From contig JAILCN010000030.1 of the NCBI GenBank assembly GCA_024680365.1, positions 1 through 63,560 of the forward strand: DNA of 63,560 nucleotides, written 5' to 3'. Below are positions 55,276-63,560 of the stretch, one piece after another; the first letter of the stretch is position 1, and each line of letters begins with the position of its first letter. Made by a program: the position numbers and the translations under genes. The stretch comes from Solobacterium sp. (lineage in GTDB: Bacteria > Bacillota_I > Bacilli_A > Erysipelotrichales > Erysipelotrichaceae). Below the pieces are notes generated by a model that was not told the DNA's origin, did no database searches, and was given only the letters and a program-made list of their open reading frames with translations.

Positions 55276-55670
55276 TCGGCTGTGATCTTCTTCAGCACTT
55301 CGTCAAGATCCTGTTCAGGAGAAGGATCGAAGCGGAGAATGAGGGAATCATTCTCATCATAGCGGGGAATGATATGGAAATGCAGGTGGGGGACCGTCTG
55401 GCCGGCTGCTTCGTTGCAGTTGGTCAGGATGTTGATTCCGGCTGCTCCGGTGTTTTTCATGATCTTTCCCGCCAGTCTCTTCGCTGTCTTCATGCAGAGC
55501 GCTGCTGTTTCTTCGTCAGCTTCAATGATATTTGCGAAGTGTTTCTTCGGCATGACAAGGGTATGTCCGTACGTGACCTGGGAGATGTCCAGGATCGCCA
55601 GAACGTTCTCGTCCTCATATACTGTTTTGGACGGGATTTTATGATCGATAATATCGCAGAAAATGCACAT
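55272..55670 (-). CDS. HIT family hydrolase
   Basis: MNMCIFCDIIDHKIPSKTVYEDENVLAILDISQVTYGHTLVMPKKHF...QTVPHLHFHIIPRY. Confidence 0.95.
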   Translation of the reverse strand: MCIFCDIIDHKIPSKTVYEDENVLAILDISQVTYGHTLVMPKKHFANIIEADEETAALCMKTAKRLAGKIMKNTGAAGINILTNCNEAAGQTVPHLHFHIIPRYDENDSLILRFDPSPEQDLDEVLKKITAE

Positions 55671-55712
55671 GTTCAGATTCCTCCTGTTTCCGATTATATC
55701 ACGATGCAGAGA

Positions 55713-55737
55713 AAAATGCCGCAGGCGCGGCATTTTG
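55713..55737 (-). terminator. Rho-independent terminator for the foldase genes
   Basis: AAAATGCCGC-aggc-GCGGCATTTT; on the minus strand followed by TTCTCT. Confidence 0.65.
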
Positions 55738-55739
55738 AA

Positions 55740-56630
55740 TTACTTGGTTTCTGCAGGTGTTTCTTTCATGTCCTGAACAAGGTTGTCCGGATAATCCGCA
55801 GCGACAGCGTCATAGATCGTCTTGTCATAGACATGGAATCCGTACTTCTTGAACCAGAATGTTGTGGAATCATTCTCAACGTTTGTGATGCTGCTGAGAG
55901 TGGTGACTGCTTCGTCCTTGAATGTGGAAGCGTCATTCTTGTCAACTCTGAGAACAGCGTATTCGCTGCTGTCAGAAGATGCTGTCATGATCCAGCCTTC
56001 TTCCGGCTTGGCGCTTGTCAGAACGGACTTGACCATCGCGTCGAGTGATGTTTCGATCGTATAGATCTGAGAGTCGCCCTTGCTGGAGGAATTGTGTCCC
56101 TTGGCTGCGTCAGCCGGAGATTTGGAACCGTCCTTCAGTTCGCTCAGCGCTGCTTCAGCGTCTTCCTTGGCGGTGAATGTCAGAACTGTTGCCTTGACCG
56201 GCTTGTATCTGGCTGTCAGTTCATCAAACTTCTCGTTGATGTACTTCTTGATGAGTTCATCTGCCTGCAGGGAAGGGATCAGATAATCTGTGACATAAGA
56301 TTCCTTTGTCATGTTGTTCTGCTCGAGATAAGCAGTGAAGGAATCTCCGTAATATGCGATGTACGCTTCCAGTGTGGACTGGGCGTCTTTCTTCATGTCT
56401 TCCGTGACTTCAACTTCTTTTTCGGCAATGAACTTTGTCGCGTTGTTGACTGCGACAGAAGCACCGCTGGAAGCTTTCATCATGTTGTAGACTGTTCCTT
56501 TTGTAACGTTGACAGAGCCGACGGAGAAGAGGACTGTGGAGCTGTCCTTCAGCTTGGCGGTTGCGTCTGTGCATCCGCTCAGTACAGCAAGCATCAGTGC
56601 TGATGCAAGTAATGTATTTGTCTTTTTCAT
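55740..56630 (-). CDS. SurA/PrsA-like foldase lipoprotein with degenerate PPIase region
   Basis: MKKTNTLLASALMLAVLSGCTDA lipobox; alpha-helical SurA_N-like domain; no clear parvulin GGDLG motif. Confidence 0.75.
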   Translation of the reverse strand: MKKTNTLLASALMLAVLSGCTDATAKLKDSSTVLFSVGSVNVTKGTVYNMMKASSGASVAVNNATKFIAEKEVEVTEDMKKDAQSTLEAYIAYYGDSFTAYLEQNNMTKESYVTDYLIPSLQADELIKKYINEKFDELTARYKPVKATVLTFTAKEDAEAALSELKDGSKSPADAAKGHNSSSKGDSQIYTIETSLDAMVKSVLTSAKPEEGWIMTASSDSSEYAVLRVDKNDASTFKDEAVTTLSSITNVENDSTTFWFKKYGFHVYDKTIYDAVAADYPDNLVQDMKETPAETK

Positions 56631-56640
56631 TCTGGCCACC

Positions 56641-57624
56641 TCAGTTTTTCTTTTCTGCATCATCAATGCCGAATGCAGTTCTGACTGCCTTTTCGAGTTC
56701 TTCATTGCCCTTGAAGTCAATGCCGATCTCCTGGCCTTTTTCCCATAACGCCGTATTTGCAAGTGTTGTGTCATATCCGGTGATCAGGTTCAGATACGGA
56801 TCTTCTGTCTCAGAGCTGGCTTCGAGGGTTTCCTGTGTCGCAGCCGTGCACTTGATCTTGAAATAACCGAACTGAGCTGATTTGACCCAGTCGCTGACCT
56901 GTCCTTCGGAAAGAGCCATAGCAGCTTCGAAGAATGTAGAGTCAAGTGTGGAAGTGTTCTTGTCGATCACGCCGAGATCGCCGCCTTTTTCTTTGGCAGC
57001 ATCATCTTCTGTATATTCAGAAGCAACTTCAGCGAATTCTTTCTTTTCAGCCAGTGCCTTGTCGACAGAATCCATCTTTGCTTTTTCTGTCGCTGTCGGT
57101 TCTTCCGTGACGTTCTTTGAATCATCGAATTTGACCAGGATGTAGGAGATCCTGCGGATCTTGAGATCATCGAAGTGTGCCTTGGCATAATCCGCAGCGA
57201 TCTGATCCATCTTTTCCTGGAAGATCAGATATTCTTCCAGATCCGTGAAGCCGGTGGAAGAAAGATCAGATGCCAGTTTGCTTTCATAATCGGCTCCGTA
57301 ATTGGATTTGTAGTCAGAGATGATGGACGCAGCCTGTTTGGATGCCTTATCCTTCATTTCGTTTGTTGTTTTGATCGCAGAGTCTGATACAGCTCTCTGG
57401 AACTGATTGACGACTGTAGATGTTCCGCTTGTTTTATACAGATCATCGTAGAACTGCGCGGCTGTCACATCGGAATCTCCGACGGTGTAAACGACATCCT
57501 CGCCGTTTACTGTTTTTCCTTTTAATTTGCCTTTGTTTGTATCGTAAATATAGAAGATGGTCATGCCGAGAAATGCGACGATCACCAGAGATACAAACCA
57601 GTTTTTCTTAAGAAATGTTCCCAT
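56641..57624 (-). CDS. PrsA-like membrane-anchored parvulin-type peptidyl-prolyl isomerase
   Basis: N-terminal TM anchor; ISYILVKFDDSK...FAEVASEYTEDDAAKEKGGDLGVIDK...FFEAAMALSEGQVSDWVKSAQFGYFKIK. Confidence 0.88.
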   Translation of the reverse strand: MGTFLKKNWFVSLVIVAFLGMTIFYIYDTNKGKLKGKTVNGEDVVYTVGDSDVTAAQFYDDLYKTSGTSTVVNQFQRAVSDSAIKTTNEMKDKASKQAASIISDYKSNYGADYESKLASDLSSTGFTDLEEYLIFQEKMDQIAADYAKAHFDDLKIRRISYILVKFDDSKNVTEEPTATEKAKMDSVDKALAEKKEFAEVASEYTEDDAAKEKGGDLGVIDKNTSTLDSTFFEAAMALSEGQVSDWVKSAQFGYFKIKCTAATQETLEASSETEDPYLNLITGYDTTLANTALWEKGQEIGIDFKGNEELEKAVRTAFGIDDAEKKN

Positions 57625-57712
57625 AACGCCTCCCTCATAAAAAAAACGCCATTTCATTATAGGATATGAAGGCGTCTTTTGCAATTTTGGAATCTGAAGT
57701 TTTGCTGAACTT

Positions 57713-57949
57713 TTAGCGGCGGACAAGAATTCCGTCTTCAAAGGGAATCACCTGAAAACTGCTTTTCGGCAGTCCGCATGTTTCGGAAAGGAACACGGAC
57801 AGCTGTTTTCCGGAAAGTTCTGACGTTCCCTCATAGATCCTGCCGGATGTTCTTGCCCATTTGCCCACGGTTGAAAGCTGCTCGGCAGGAATACTCTGGA
57901 TCGGCAGATGATCATGAAACTGAATATAATATTTTCTGTTCTGCGGCAT
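57713..57949 (-). CDS. Small hypothetical protein
   Basis: MPQNRKYYIQFHDHLPIQSIPAEQLSTVGKWARTSGRIYEGTSELSGKQLSVFLSETCGLPKSSFQVIPFEDGILVRR; intergenic, no overlap with other genes. Confidence 0.5.
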   Translation of the reverse strand: MPQNRKYYIQFHDHLPIQSIPAEQLSTVGKWARTSGRIYEGTSELSGKQLSVFLSETCGLPKSSFQVIPFEDGILVRR

Positions 57950-58063
57950 ATTTATTATCCTCAATTACAGTATAGCAGATGCTGCCGGAATACACAGAAA
58001 TAGTATTACAACACGAAACAATAAAATGATGATATAATCCACTCCGGAGCTAAGGTGACAGCA

Positions 58064-58903
58064 ATGAAAAAATTAGAAATTAAAGATCTTTGTGTAAATG
58101 TTGAAGGCAAGCAGATCCTGAACGGCGTCAGTCTGACCGTTGGAGAAAACGAAGTGCATGCCCTGATGGGGCCGAACGGCAACGGCAAATCCACACTGCT
58201 TGCGGCAATTATGGGACATCCCAAATATGAAATTACAGGCGGAAGCATTGTATATGACGGAAAGGATCTTCTGGAGATGCCTGTCAATGAGCGCAGCATC
58301 GCCGGTCTCTTCCTTGCCATGCAGTATCCGCAGGAGATCCCCGGCGTTACAAACAGCGACTTCCTGAGAGCCGCGATGAATGTCAGAAGAGAACAGCCGG
58401 TATCCCTGTTCCGTTTCATCAAGGAAATGGAATCGACGATCAAGGAACTGGAAATGAAGGAAGACCTCGCACACCGTTTCCTGAACGAAGGATTCTCAGG
58501 CGGTGAAAAGAAGAGAAATGAGATCGTTCAGATGAAGCTTCTCAAACCGTCTCTTTCCATGCTGGATGAGATCGACAGCGGTCTGGACGTTGACGCGATC
58601 CGCATCGTCGCTGACGCGCTGAACAAACTGCGCAGCGAAACAGGCATGTCCATGATCGTTGTTTCCCATTACGAGCGTTTCCTGGAACTGATCAAACCGG
58701 AATTCACACATGTTCTGGTCGACGGCCGCATTATCATGAGCGGCGGTCCGGAACTTGCGGAAAAGATCGACAGGGAAGGCTACGACTGGATCTACCGCGA
58801 ATACGGCGTACAGCCGGCAGCTGAAGCAGCGAATGAAAAGACCCGCATTTCGCTTGGCGCATGCGCAGTCAGAGAATCTGTGAAAGGTGCTGAGCGGAAA
58901 TGA
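58064..58903 (+). CDS. sufC: Fe-S cluster assembly ATPase SufC
   Basis: MKKLEIKDLCVNVEGKQILNGVSLTVGENEVHALMGPNGNGKSTLLAAIMGHPKYE...GFSGGEKKRNEI. Confidence 0.97.
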   Translation: MKKLEIKDLCVNVEGKQILNGVSLTVGENEVHALMGPNGNGKSTLLAAIMGHPKYEITGGSIVYDGKDLLEMPVNERSIAGLFLAMQYPQEIPGVTNSDFLRAAMNVRREQPVSLFRFIKEMESTIKELEMKEDLAHRFLNEGFSGGEKKRNEIVQMKLLKPSLSMLDEIDSGLDVDAIRIVADALNKLRSETGMSMIVVSHYERFLELIKPEFTHVLVDGRIIMSGGPELAEKIDREGYDWIYREYGVQPAAEAANEKTRISLGACAVRESVKGAERK

Positions 58904-59706
58904 CACCGGTCCATGTAAATACAGACATCAGCGTTTCCCGCGGCTACAGTGAATATCTGATCGATTCGGAACGTGATCTGGAAGTGACGTTCCGCTTCCG
59001 CGAGAACTGTGATGTATTCGTGCGGATCAAAGACTGCCGGAATCTGAGAATACGGGCATTTGCGGATGCCGGCGTCAGAGCAGCGATCCTGTTCTGGAAT
59101 GATTCCGCATCGGAACTGAACGCAGATGAATCCTATGAAGTCATGCAGGATGCTTCGCTGACAGTTGCCTACTGTGAATGCAATGAGGGTGGAACAAAGC
59201 GCAGAACAAATGCCGTACTGAGACAGTCCGGCGCCTATGCGCTGGTCTCCTCCGCATCGCTTGTCAATACTTCCAAGCATTACGATATGATGGTCATCAA
59301 CGACGCGCCGCATACAGACGGCGAGATGAAGAACTACGCGGTCGTTCTGAAAGAAGGCCGGCTGATGATCGATGCCGTCGGCAAGATCATCAAAGGCGCA
59401 TACGGTTCCACCAGCCATCAGACATCACGGGCAATGAGCTTCGAAGAAGGACAGAAGACAACGATCCTTCCCGAGCTTCTGATCGATGAGAACGACGTTC
59501 AGGCAAGCCATGCCATGTCGATCGGCCGCATCGATGAAGACATACTGTACTACATGATGTCCCGCGGCATGAATATGCAGCAGTGCACATCTCTGATCTC
59601 CGCAGGCTATCTGATGCCTGTCACGGAAGTGATCGAAAACGATGAGCTGAAAGAGAAACTGCGCGGTGAGCTCGAAAGGAAAATGGCGGATCTATGTTCG
59701 ATGTAA
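58900..59706 (+). CDS. sufD: SufD-like SufBD-family protein
   Basis: SufBD fold with GSTSHQTSRAMSFEEGQKTTILPELLIDENDVQASHAMSIGRIDEDILYYMMSRGM; between sufC and sufS. Confidence 0.92.
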   Translation: MTPVHVNTDISVSRGYSEYLIDSERDLEVTFRFRENCDVFVRIKDCRNLRIRAFADAGVRAAILFWNDSASELNADESYEVMQDASLTVAYCECNEGGTKRRTNAVLRQSGAYALVSSASLVNTSKHYDMMVINDAPHTDGEMKNYAVVLKEGRLMIDAVGKIIKGAYGSTSHQTSRAMSFEEGQKTTILPELLIDENDVQASHAMSIGRIDEDILYYMMSRGMNMQQCTSLISAGYLMPVTEVIENDELKEKLRGELERKMADLCSM

Positions 59707-60911
59707 ACGAAATCAGAAAAGACTTTCCGATGCTGGTGAACAGAAGCGACCTGGTCTATTTTGATAACGCCGCCACAACATACAAGCCGAAACAGGTGAT
59801 CGATGCAGTGACCGGATTTTATACCGGATATACATCAAACGTGGAACGCGGAGACTATGAGACCGCAGTCAGAGCTGACAGGGCATATGACAATACCCGC
59901 AGCGTGATCGCGCGTCTGATCAACTGTGAGCCCCGTGAAGTGGCATTCCTTTCCAATGTCACGGAAGTTCTCAATCAGATCGCTTACAGTCTCGGCAGAG
60001 ATCTGAAGGAAGGCGACGTGATCCTCACCAGCAAGGCTGAACATGCCAGCAATCTGCTGCCGTGGTTCCGTCTGGCGAAGGAGAAGGGCGTAAAGGTCGA
60101 ATACGTGCCGGTGGATGCCCAGGGCGTCTGCCATATCGAAGATTTCCGCAATGCGCTGCATGAGGGCGTGAAGATCGTTTCCCTGGCGATGGTAACAAAT
60201 GTTCTCGGTTCGCTGCAGCCGATCAGAGAGATCACGGAAGCTGCCCATGCGGCAGGCGCTGTGATGGTCGTGGACGGCGCGCAGAGCGTTCCCCATATGC
60301 CGGTCGACGTGAAAGACCTGGATATTGACTTCCTTGGCTTCTCCAGCCATAAGATGTGCGGTCCGGACGGCGTCGGCGTATTGTACGGCAAATATGAGCA
60401 TCTTGCGAAAATGGAACCGCTGTGTCTCGGAGGCGGCATGAACGCCAGATACCATTCCGACGGCAGCGTGATCCTCAAAGACGCACCGATCCGTTTTGAA
60501 GCGGGTACTCCGAATATCGAAGGCGTGATCGGCCTTGGCGCGGCAGCGGAATATCTGATGTCTGTCGGCATGGAAAACATCAGGGCGTATGAAGCAGATC
60601 TCAGGGCATATATCGCGGCAGGGATCCGGAAGATGGATCATATTCAGTTCTTCAATCCGGATAACCTGAACGGACCTGTGACATTCAATGCCAGAGATGT
60701 ATTCGCGCAGGATGCTGCAGGGTATCTTGGCAGTAAAAAGATCTGCGTCAGAAGCGGCAATCACTGTGCCAAGATCCTGCACGAAGTGATCGGTACAGAT
60801 CAGACCGTACGGGCATCACTGTATTTTTACAACACAAAAGAAGAAGCGGACAGATTCCTGGAAGCCTGTGAAGGCATTACCCTTGAGAATGCCATCGGCA
60901 TCTTCTTCTGA
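59694..60911 (+). CDS. sufS: Cysteine desulfurase SufS
   Basis: VYFDNAATTYKPKQVIDAV...VDGAQSVPHMPVDVKDLDIDFLGFSSHKMCGPDGVGVLYGK...VRSGNHCAKIL. Confidence 0.97.
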   Translation: MFDVNEIRKDFPMLVNRSDLVYFDNAATTYKPKQVIDAVTGFYTGYTSNVERGDYETAVRADRAYDNTRSVIARLINCEPREVAFLSNVTEVLNQIAYSLGRDLKEGDVILTSKAEHASNLLPWFRLAKEKGVKVEYVPVDAQGVCHIEDFRNALHEGVKIVSLAMVTNVLGSLQPIREITEAAHAAGAVMVVDGAQSVPHMPVDVKDLDIDFLGFSSHKMCGPDGVGVLYGKYEHLAKMEPLCLGGGMNARYHSDGSVILKDAPIRFEAGTPNIEGVIGLGAAAEYLMSVGMENIRAYEADLRAYIAAGIRKMDHIQFFNPDNLNGPVTFNARDVFAQDAAGYLGSKKICVRSGNHCAKILHEVIGTDQTVRASLYFYNTKEEADRFLEACEGITLENAIGIFF

Positions 60912-60926
60912 GCAGGAGGTTTACTT

Positions 60927-61379
60927 ATGAACGATATGACAAAAGGACTGCTGAATGATCCGGATATTCTCAGAGAACTGATCATGGATCATTATCAGTA
61001 TCCTCATAACCATAAACTGACGGAAGACACATCCTATGCAAGCGTGCATATGGCAAGCGATTCCTGCATTGACGATATTACGGTGCAGTCAAAGATCAAG
61101 GACGGAAAGATCGAAGATATCCGGTTTGACGGTGTTGCCTGCACGATCTCAACAGCCTCCACATCCATGATGACAGACCTTCTGAAAGGAAAGACCGTGG
61201 AAGAAGCGAACGAGATCATCGACAATTACTTCAATATGATCGACGCGAAGGAATATGATCCCGACGTGCTCGAAGAAGCAGTTGCCATGAAGAACGTCTA
61301 TAAGCAGGCCAACCGCGTCAAGTGCGCAACGATCGGCTGGAAGGCGATCCGTCAGATGATCGATGAAAGCGGGGAATGA
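60927..61379 (+). CDS. sufU: SufU family Fe-S scaffold / sulfur transfer protein
   Basis: [18 protein letters not shown]...[42 protein letters not shown]...[12 protein letters not shown]. Confidence 0.95.
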   Translation: MNDMTKGLLNDPDILRELIMDHYQYPHNHKLTEDTSYASVHMASDSCIDDITVQSKIKDGKIEDIRFDGVACTISTASTSMMTDLLKGKTVEEANEIIDNYFNMIDAKEYDPDVLEEAVAMKNVYKQANRVKCATIGWKAIRQMIDESGE

Positions 61380-62797
61380 CGATGAGTGAGAAAAACCTTC
61401 AGAATGAATCGATTTATTCCCAGGACGATTATAAATACGGCTTCCATGATGACGTTGAATCGATCATCGATACCGGCAAAGGCCTGACAGAAGAGATCGT
61501 CAGAAAGATCTCGGCATATAAGAACGAACCTGAATGGATGACGGAATTCCGGGTGAAGTCCTTTCATCAGTTTGAATCCATGCCGATGCCGAAATGGGGA
61601 CCGGACCTCTCGGAAATTGATTTCCAGGACTTTACCTATTACCGGAAAGTTTCCCAGGACGCGGAAAAGAGCTGGGATGATGTTCCGGAAGAAGTCAAGA
61701 AAACGTTTGAGAAGCTCGGTATTCCGGAAGCAGAAAGAAAGTATCTTGCCGGCGTTACGACGCAGTACGAATCCGAAGCTGTGTATCACAACATGCTGGA
61801 AGAGGTACAGGAAAAGGGTGTCATCTTCCTTGATATCGACAGCGGTCTGAAAGAATACCCGGATCTTTTCCGGAAGTACTTTGCGACGATCGTTCCCGCG
61901 GCTGACAATAAGCTGGCAGCTCTGAACAGCGCCGTCTGGTCCGGCGGAAGCTTTATCTATGTTCCCAAAGGCGTGAAGCTGGACAAGCCTCTGCAGTCCT
62001 ATTTCCGCATTAATTCGGAAGCGATGGGACAGTTTGAACGTTCGATCATCATCGTTGATGACGGTGCTGAATGTTCTTATGTCGAAGGCTGTACGGCACC
62101 GCAGTATTCACGTGATTCCATGCACGCGGCAGTCGTTGAAGTGTTCGTCGGTGAAGGTGCGAAGTGCCGCTATTCAAGCGTCCAGAACTGGTCCGGAAAT
62201 ATTCTGAACCTGGTTACCAAGCGGGCGAAAGTGGAAGCGCACGGCACGATGGAATGGGTCGACGGAAATATCGGATCCCGTATCTCCATGAAGTATCCTG
62301 CCTGCATCCTGGCTGGTGAATATGCGCACGGCATGTGCATTTCCATCGCGGTCGGATCCCGCGGTCAGTTCCAGGATACCGGCGCTAAGATGATCCATCT
62401 GGCACCTCATACATCTTCTTCGATCGTTTCCAAATCCGTTTCCAGAACCGGCGGCGTGACCAACTTCCGCGACTGGATCCGCTTTACAAAGAAAGCAGAT
62501 TATTCCAAGGCGAAGATCGAATGCGATACGCTGATCCTGGATAATATCTCAAAGAGTGATACGATTCCGCTGAATATCAACGAGAATCACACATCAACGA
62601 TCGAACATGAAGCAAAGGTCTCAAAAATCAGCGAGGAAGAACTTTTCTATCTGATGTCCAGAGGTCTTTCTGAAGCGCAGGCAACGGAAATGATCGTCAT
62701 GGGATTCCTTGAGCCGTTTACCAGAGAACTGCCGATGGAATATGCGGTTGAACTCAACCAGCTGCTGAAGATCGACATGAGTGATTCCATTGGATAA
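61376..62797 (+). CDS. sufB: Fe-S cluster assembly protein SufB
   Basis: [71 protein letters not shown]. Confidence 0.97.
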   Translation: MTMSEKNLQNESIYSQDDYKYGFHDDVESIIDTGKGLTEEIVRKISAYKNEPEWMTEFRVKSFHQFESMPMPKWGPDLSEIDFQDFTYYRKVSQDAEKSWDDVPEEVKKTFEKLGIPEAERKYLAGVTTQYESEAVYHNMLEEVQEKGVIFLDIDSGLKEYPDLFRKYFATIVPAADNKLAALNSAVWSGGSFIYVPKGVKLDKPLQSYFRINSEAMGQFERSIIIVDDGAECSYVEGCTAPQYSRDSMHAAVVEVFVGEGAKCRYSSVQNWSGNILNLVTKRAKVEAHGTMEWVDGNIGSRISMKYPACILAGEYAHGMCISIAVGSRGQFQDTGAKMIHLAPHTSSSIVSKSVSRTGGVTNFRDWIRFTKKADYSKAKIECDTLILDNISKSDTIPLNINENHTSTIEHEAKVSKISEEELFYLMSRGLSEAQATEMIVMGFLEPFTRELPMEYAVELNQLLKIDMSDSIG

Positions 62798-63314
62798 GAA
62801 AGAAGCGAGGACCGCCGGGCTGCAGCGCCGGGCGTCACTGAGCGCTGAAGAAAGAGCGGAAAAAAGCCGCCGGATCACGGAAAAGATCCTGCCTGTTCTG
62901 GCGGAACAGACGCTTGTCGGCTGCTATGTATCTATGAAGGATGAAGTATCTACGGAAGACATCATCCGCTTCTGTCTTGCAAACAGCATTCCAGCTGCTG
63001 TGCCGAGGGTACAGGGAAAAACGCTTGTCTTTGTGAAGATCACACCGGACACCCGGTGGACGACCAGCAGTTTCGGCGTCCGGGAACCGGAAGACGGTGA
63101 GATCGCTGATCCGGAAGAGATCAGTCTGATGATTGTTCCGCTCAGTGCATTTGATGACATCGGAAACCGGACGGGCTACGGCAAAGGCTTCTATGATTCT
63201 GTTCTTGGCAGATGTCAGAGAAAGACAGGCATTGCGTTTGCCGTGCAGAAGTGCAGCCGGATCGATGCGGATCCGTGGGATGTGCCGCTGGACAGTGTGA
63301 TCACTGAAGAATGA
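62781..63314 (+). CDS. 5-formyltetrahydrofolate cyclo-ligase
   Basis: Start GTG 62781 or TTG 62790; [16 protein letters not shown]...[11 protein letters not shown]...[13 protein letters not shown]. Confidence 0.9.
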   Translation: MIPLDKKEARTAGLQRRASLSAEERAEKSRRITEKILPVLAEQTLVGCYVSMKDEVSTEDIIRFCLANSIPAAVPRVQGKTLVFVKITPDTRWTTSSFGVREPEDGEIADPEEISLMIVPLSAFDDIGNRTGYGKGFYDSVLGRCQRKTGIAFAVQKCSRIDADPWDVPLDSVITEE

Positions 63315-63375
63315 AAAAAAAGAAGTTCCGCGCCAATGTCATTAAGTTAAGACATTGAGTAAGCTGGTATGAAAA

Positions 63376-63410
63376 GGTTTCAACCAGATAGGTTGGTTGA
63401 AGCCTTTTTT
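63376..63410 (+). terminator. Rho-independent terminator
   Basis: GGTTTCAACCA-gataggt-TGGTTGAAGCC TTTTTTT. Confidence 0.8.
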
Positions 63411-63433
63411 TGTTTAAAAAGTGAAGAAAAAAC

Positions 63434-63463
63434 TTGACATGAAAACAGAAGGATTTTTACACA
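63434..63463 (+). promoter_or_regulatory. Putative promoter of the right-edge ORF
   Basis: TTGACA then about 18 nt then TACACA. Confidence 0.5.
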
Positions 63464-63496
63464 ATCCGAAGGAAATTGTAGGAGGAAAAATCGACT

Positions 63497-63560
63497 ATGA
63501 TTTCCAGCAATTACTATTATTCACCTTCATCAATCCGTGCCGGTCTGGACAATGCCGTAA
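63497..63560 (+). CDS. Start of an unidentified CDS truncated by the window edge (possibly a transposase)
   Basis: taggagga RBS then MISSNYYYSPSSIRAGLDNAV... to the end of the window. Confidence 0.5.
   Translation, partial: MISSNYYYSPSSIRAGLDNAV

Noticed and set aside
1-63560. rRNA or tRNA genes
   Set aside because: None recognised by eye; a tRNAscan-SE/Infernal run would be needed to exclude them formally.

Overview
The window looks like a chromosomal segment of a low/mid-GC Firmicute. Erysipelotrichia-like ancestry is inferred from gene content only. Most of it is housekeeping DNA on the + strand. Recognisable blocks are: isocitrate dehydrogenase; two translationally coupled CNNM/CorC-type CBS proteins plus a DAGK-family lipid kinase; pepC; rimO; a DUF2779-like nuclease; hpf; acpP-ptsI; yebC; tmcAL; yceD-rpmF; mraZ-rsmH-ftsL-pbp-mraY; comN-secDF; recJ-like; apt; rel; a T-box leader with hisS-aspS; a probable 6S RNA; nifJ; a LafB/flippase-like/LafA glycolipid cluster; yhaM; murT-gatD; a PrsA-like foldase pair; sufCDSUB; and 5-FTHF cyclo-ligase. 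Accessory content is a C-terminally truncated LRR/DUF5648 surface protein at the left edge (absent from the ORF track), a ~2135-aa thioester-domain adhesin with about 18 SpaA/Cna-B repeats, and a possible insertion element starting at the right edge. The observations most worth follow-up are: (1) a single-ORF fusion of a LafA-type glycosyltransferase to a complete RecX domain; (2) the thioester adhesin, with mixed Asn/Asp at the predicted isopeptide acceptor position and a recent internal repeat duplication; (3) a hisS-aspS T-box leader with overlapping Asp/His codons (GACAC); (4) a DUF2779-type protein whose N-terminal nuclease site looks lost while the C-terminal DEDD exonuclease motifs are kept. 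No database search or folding software was run. Family calls come from recognising sequence motifs.
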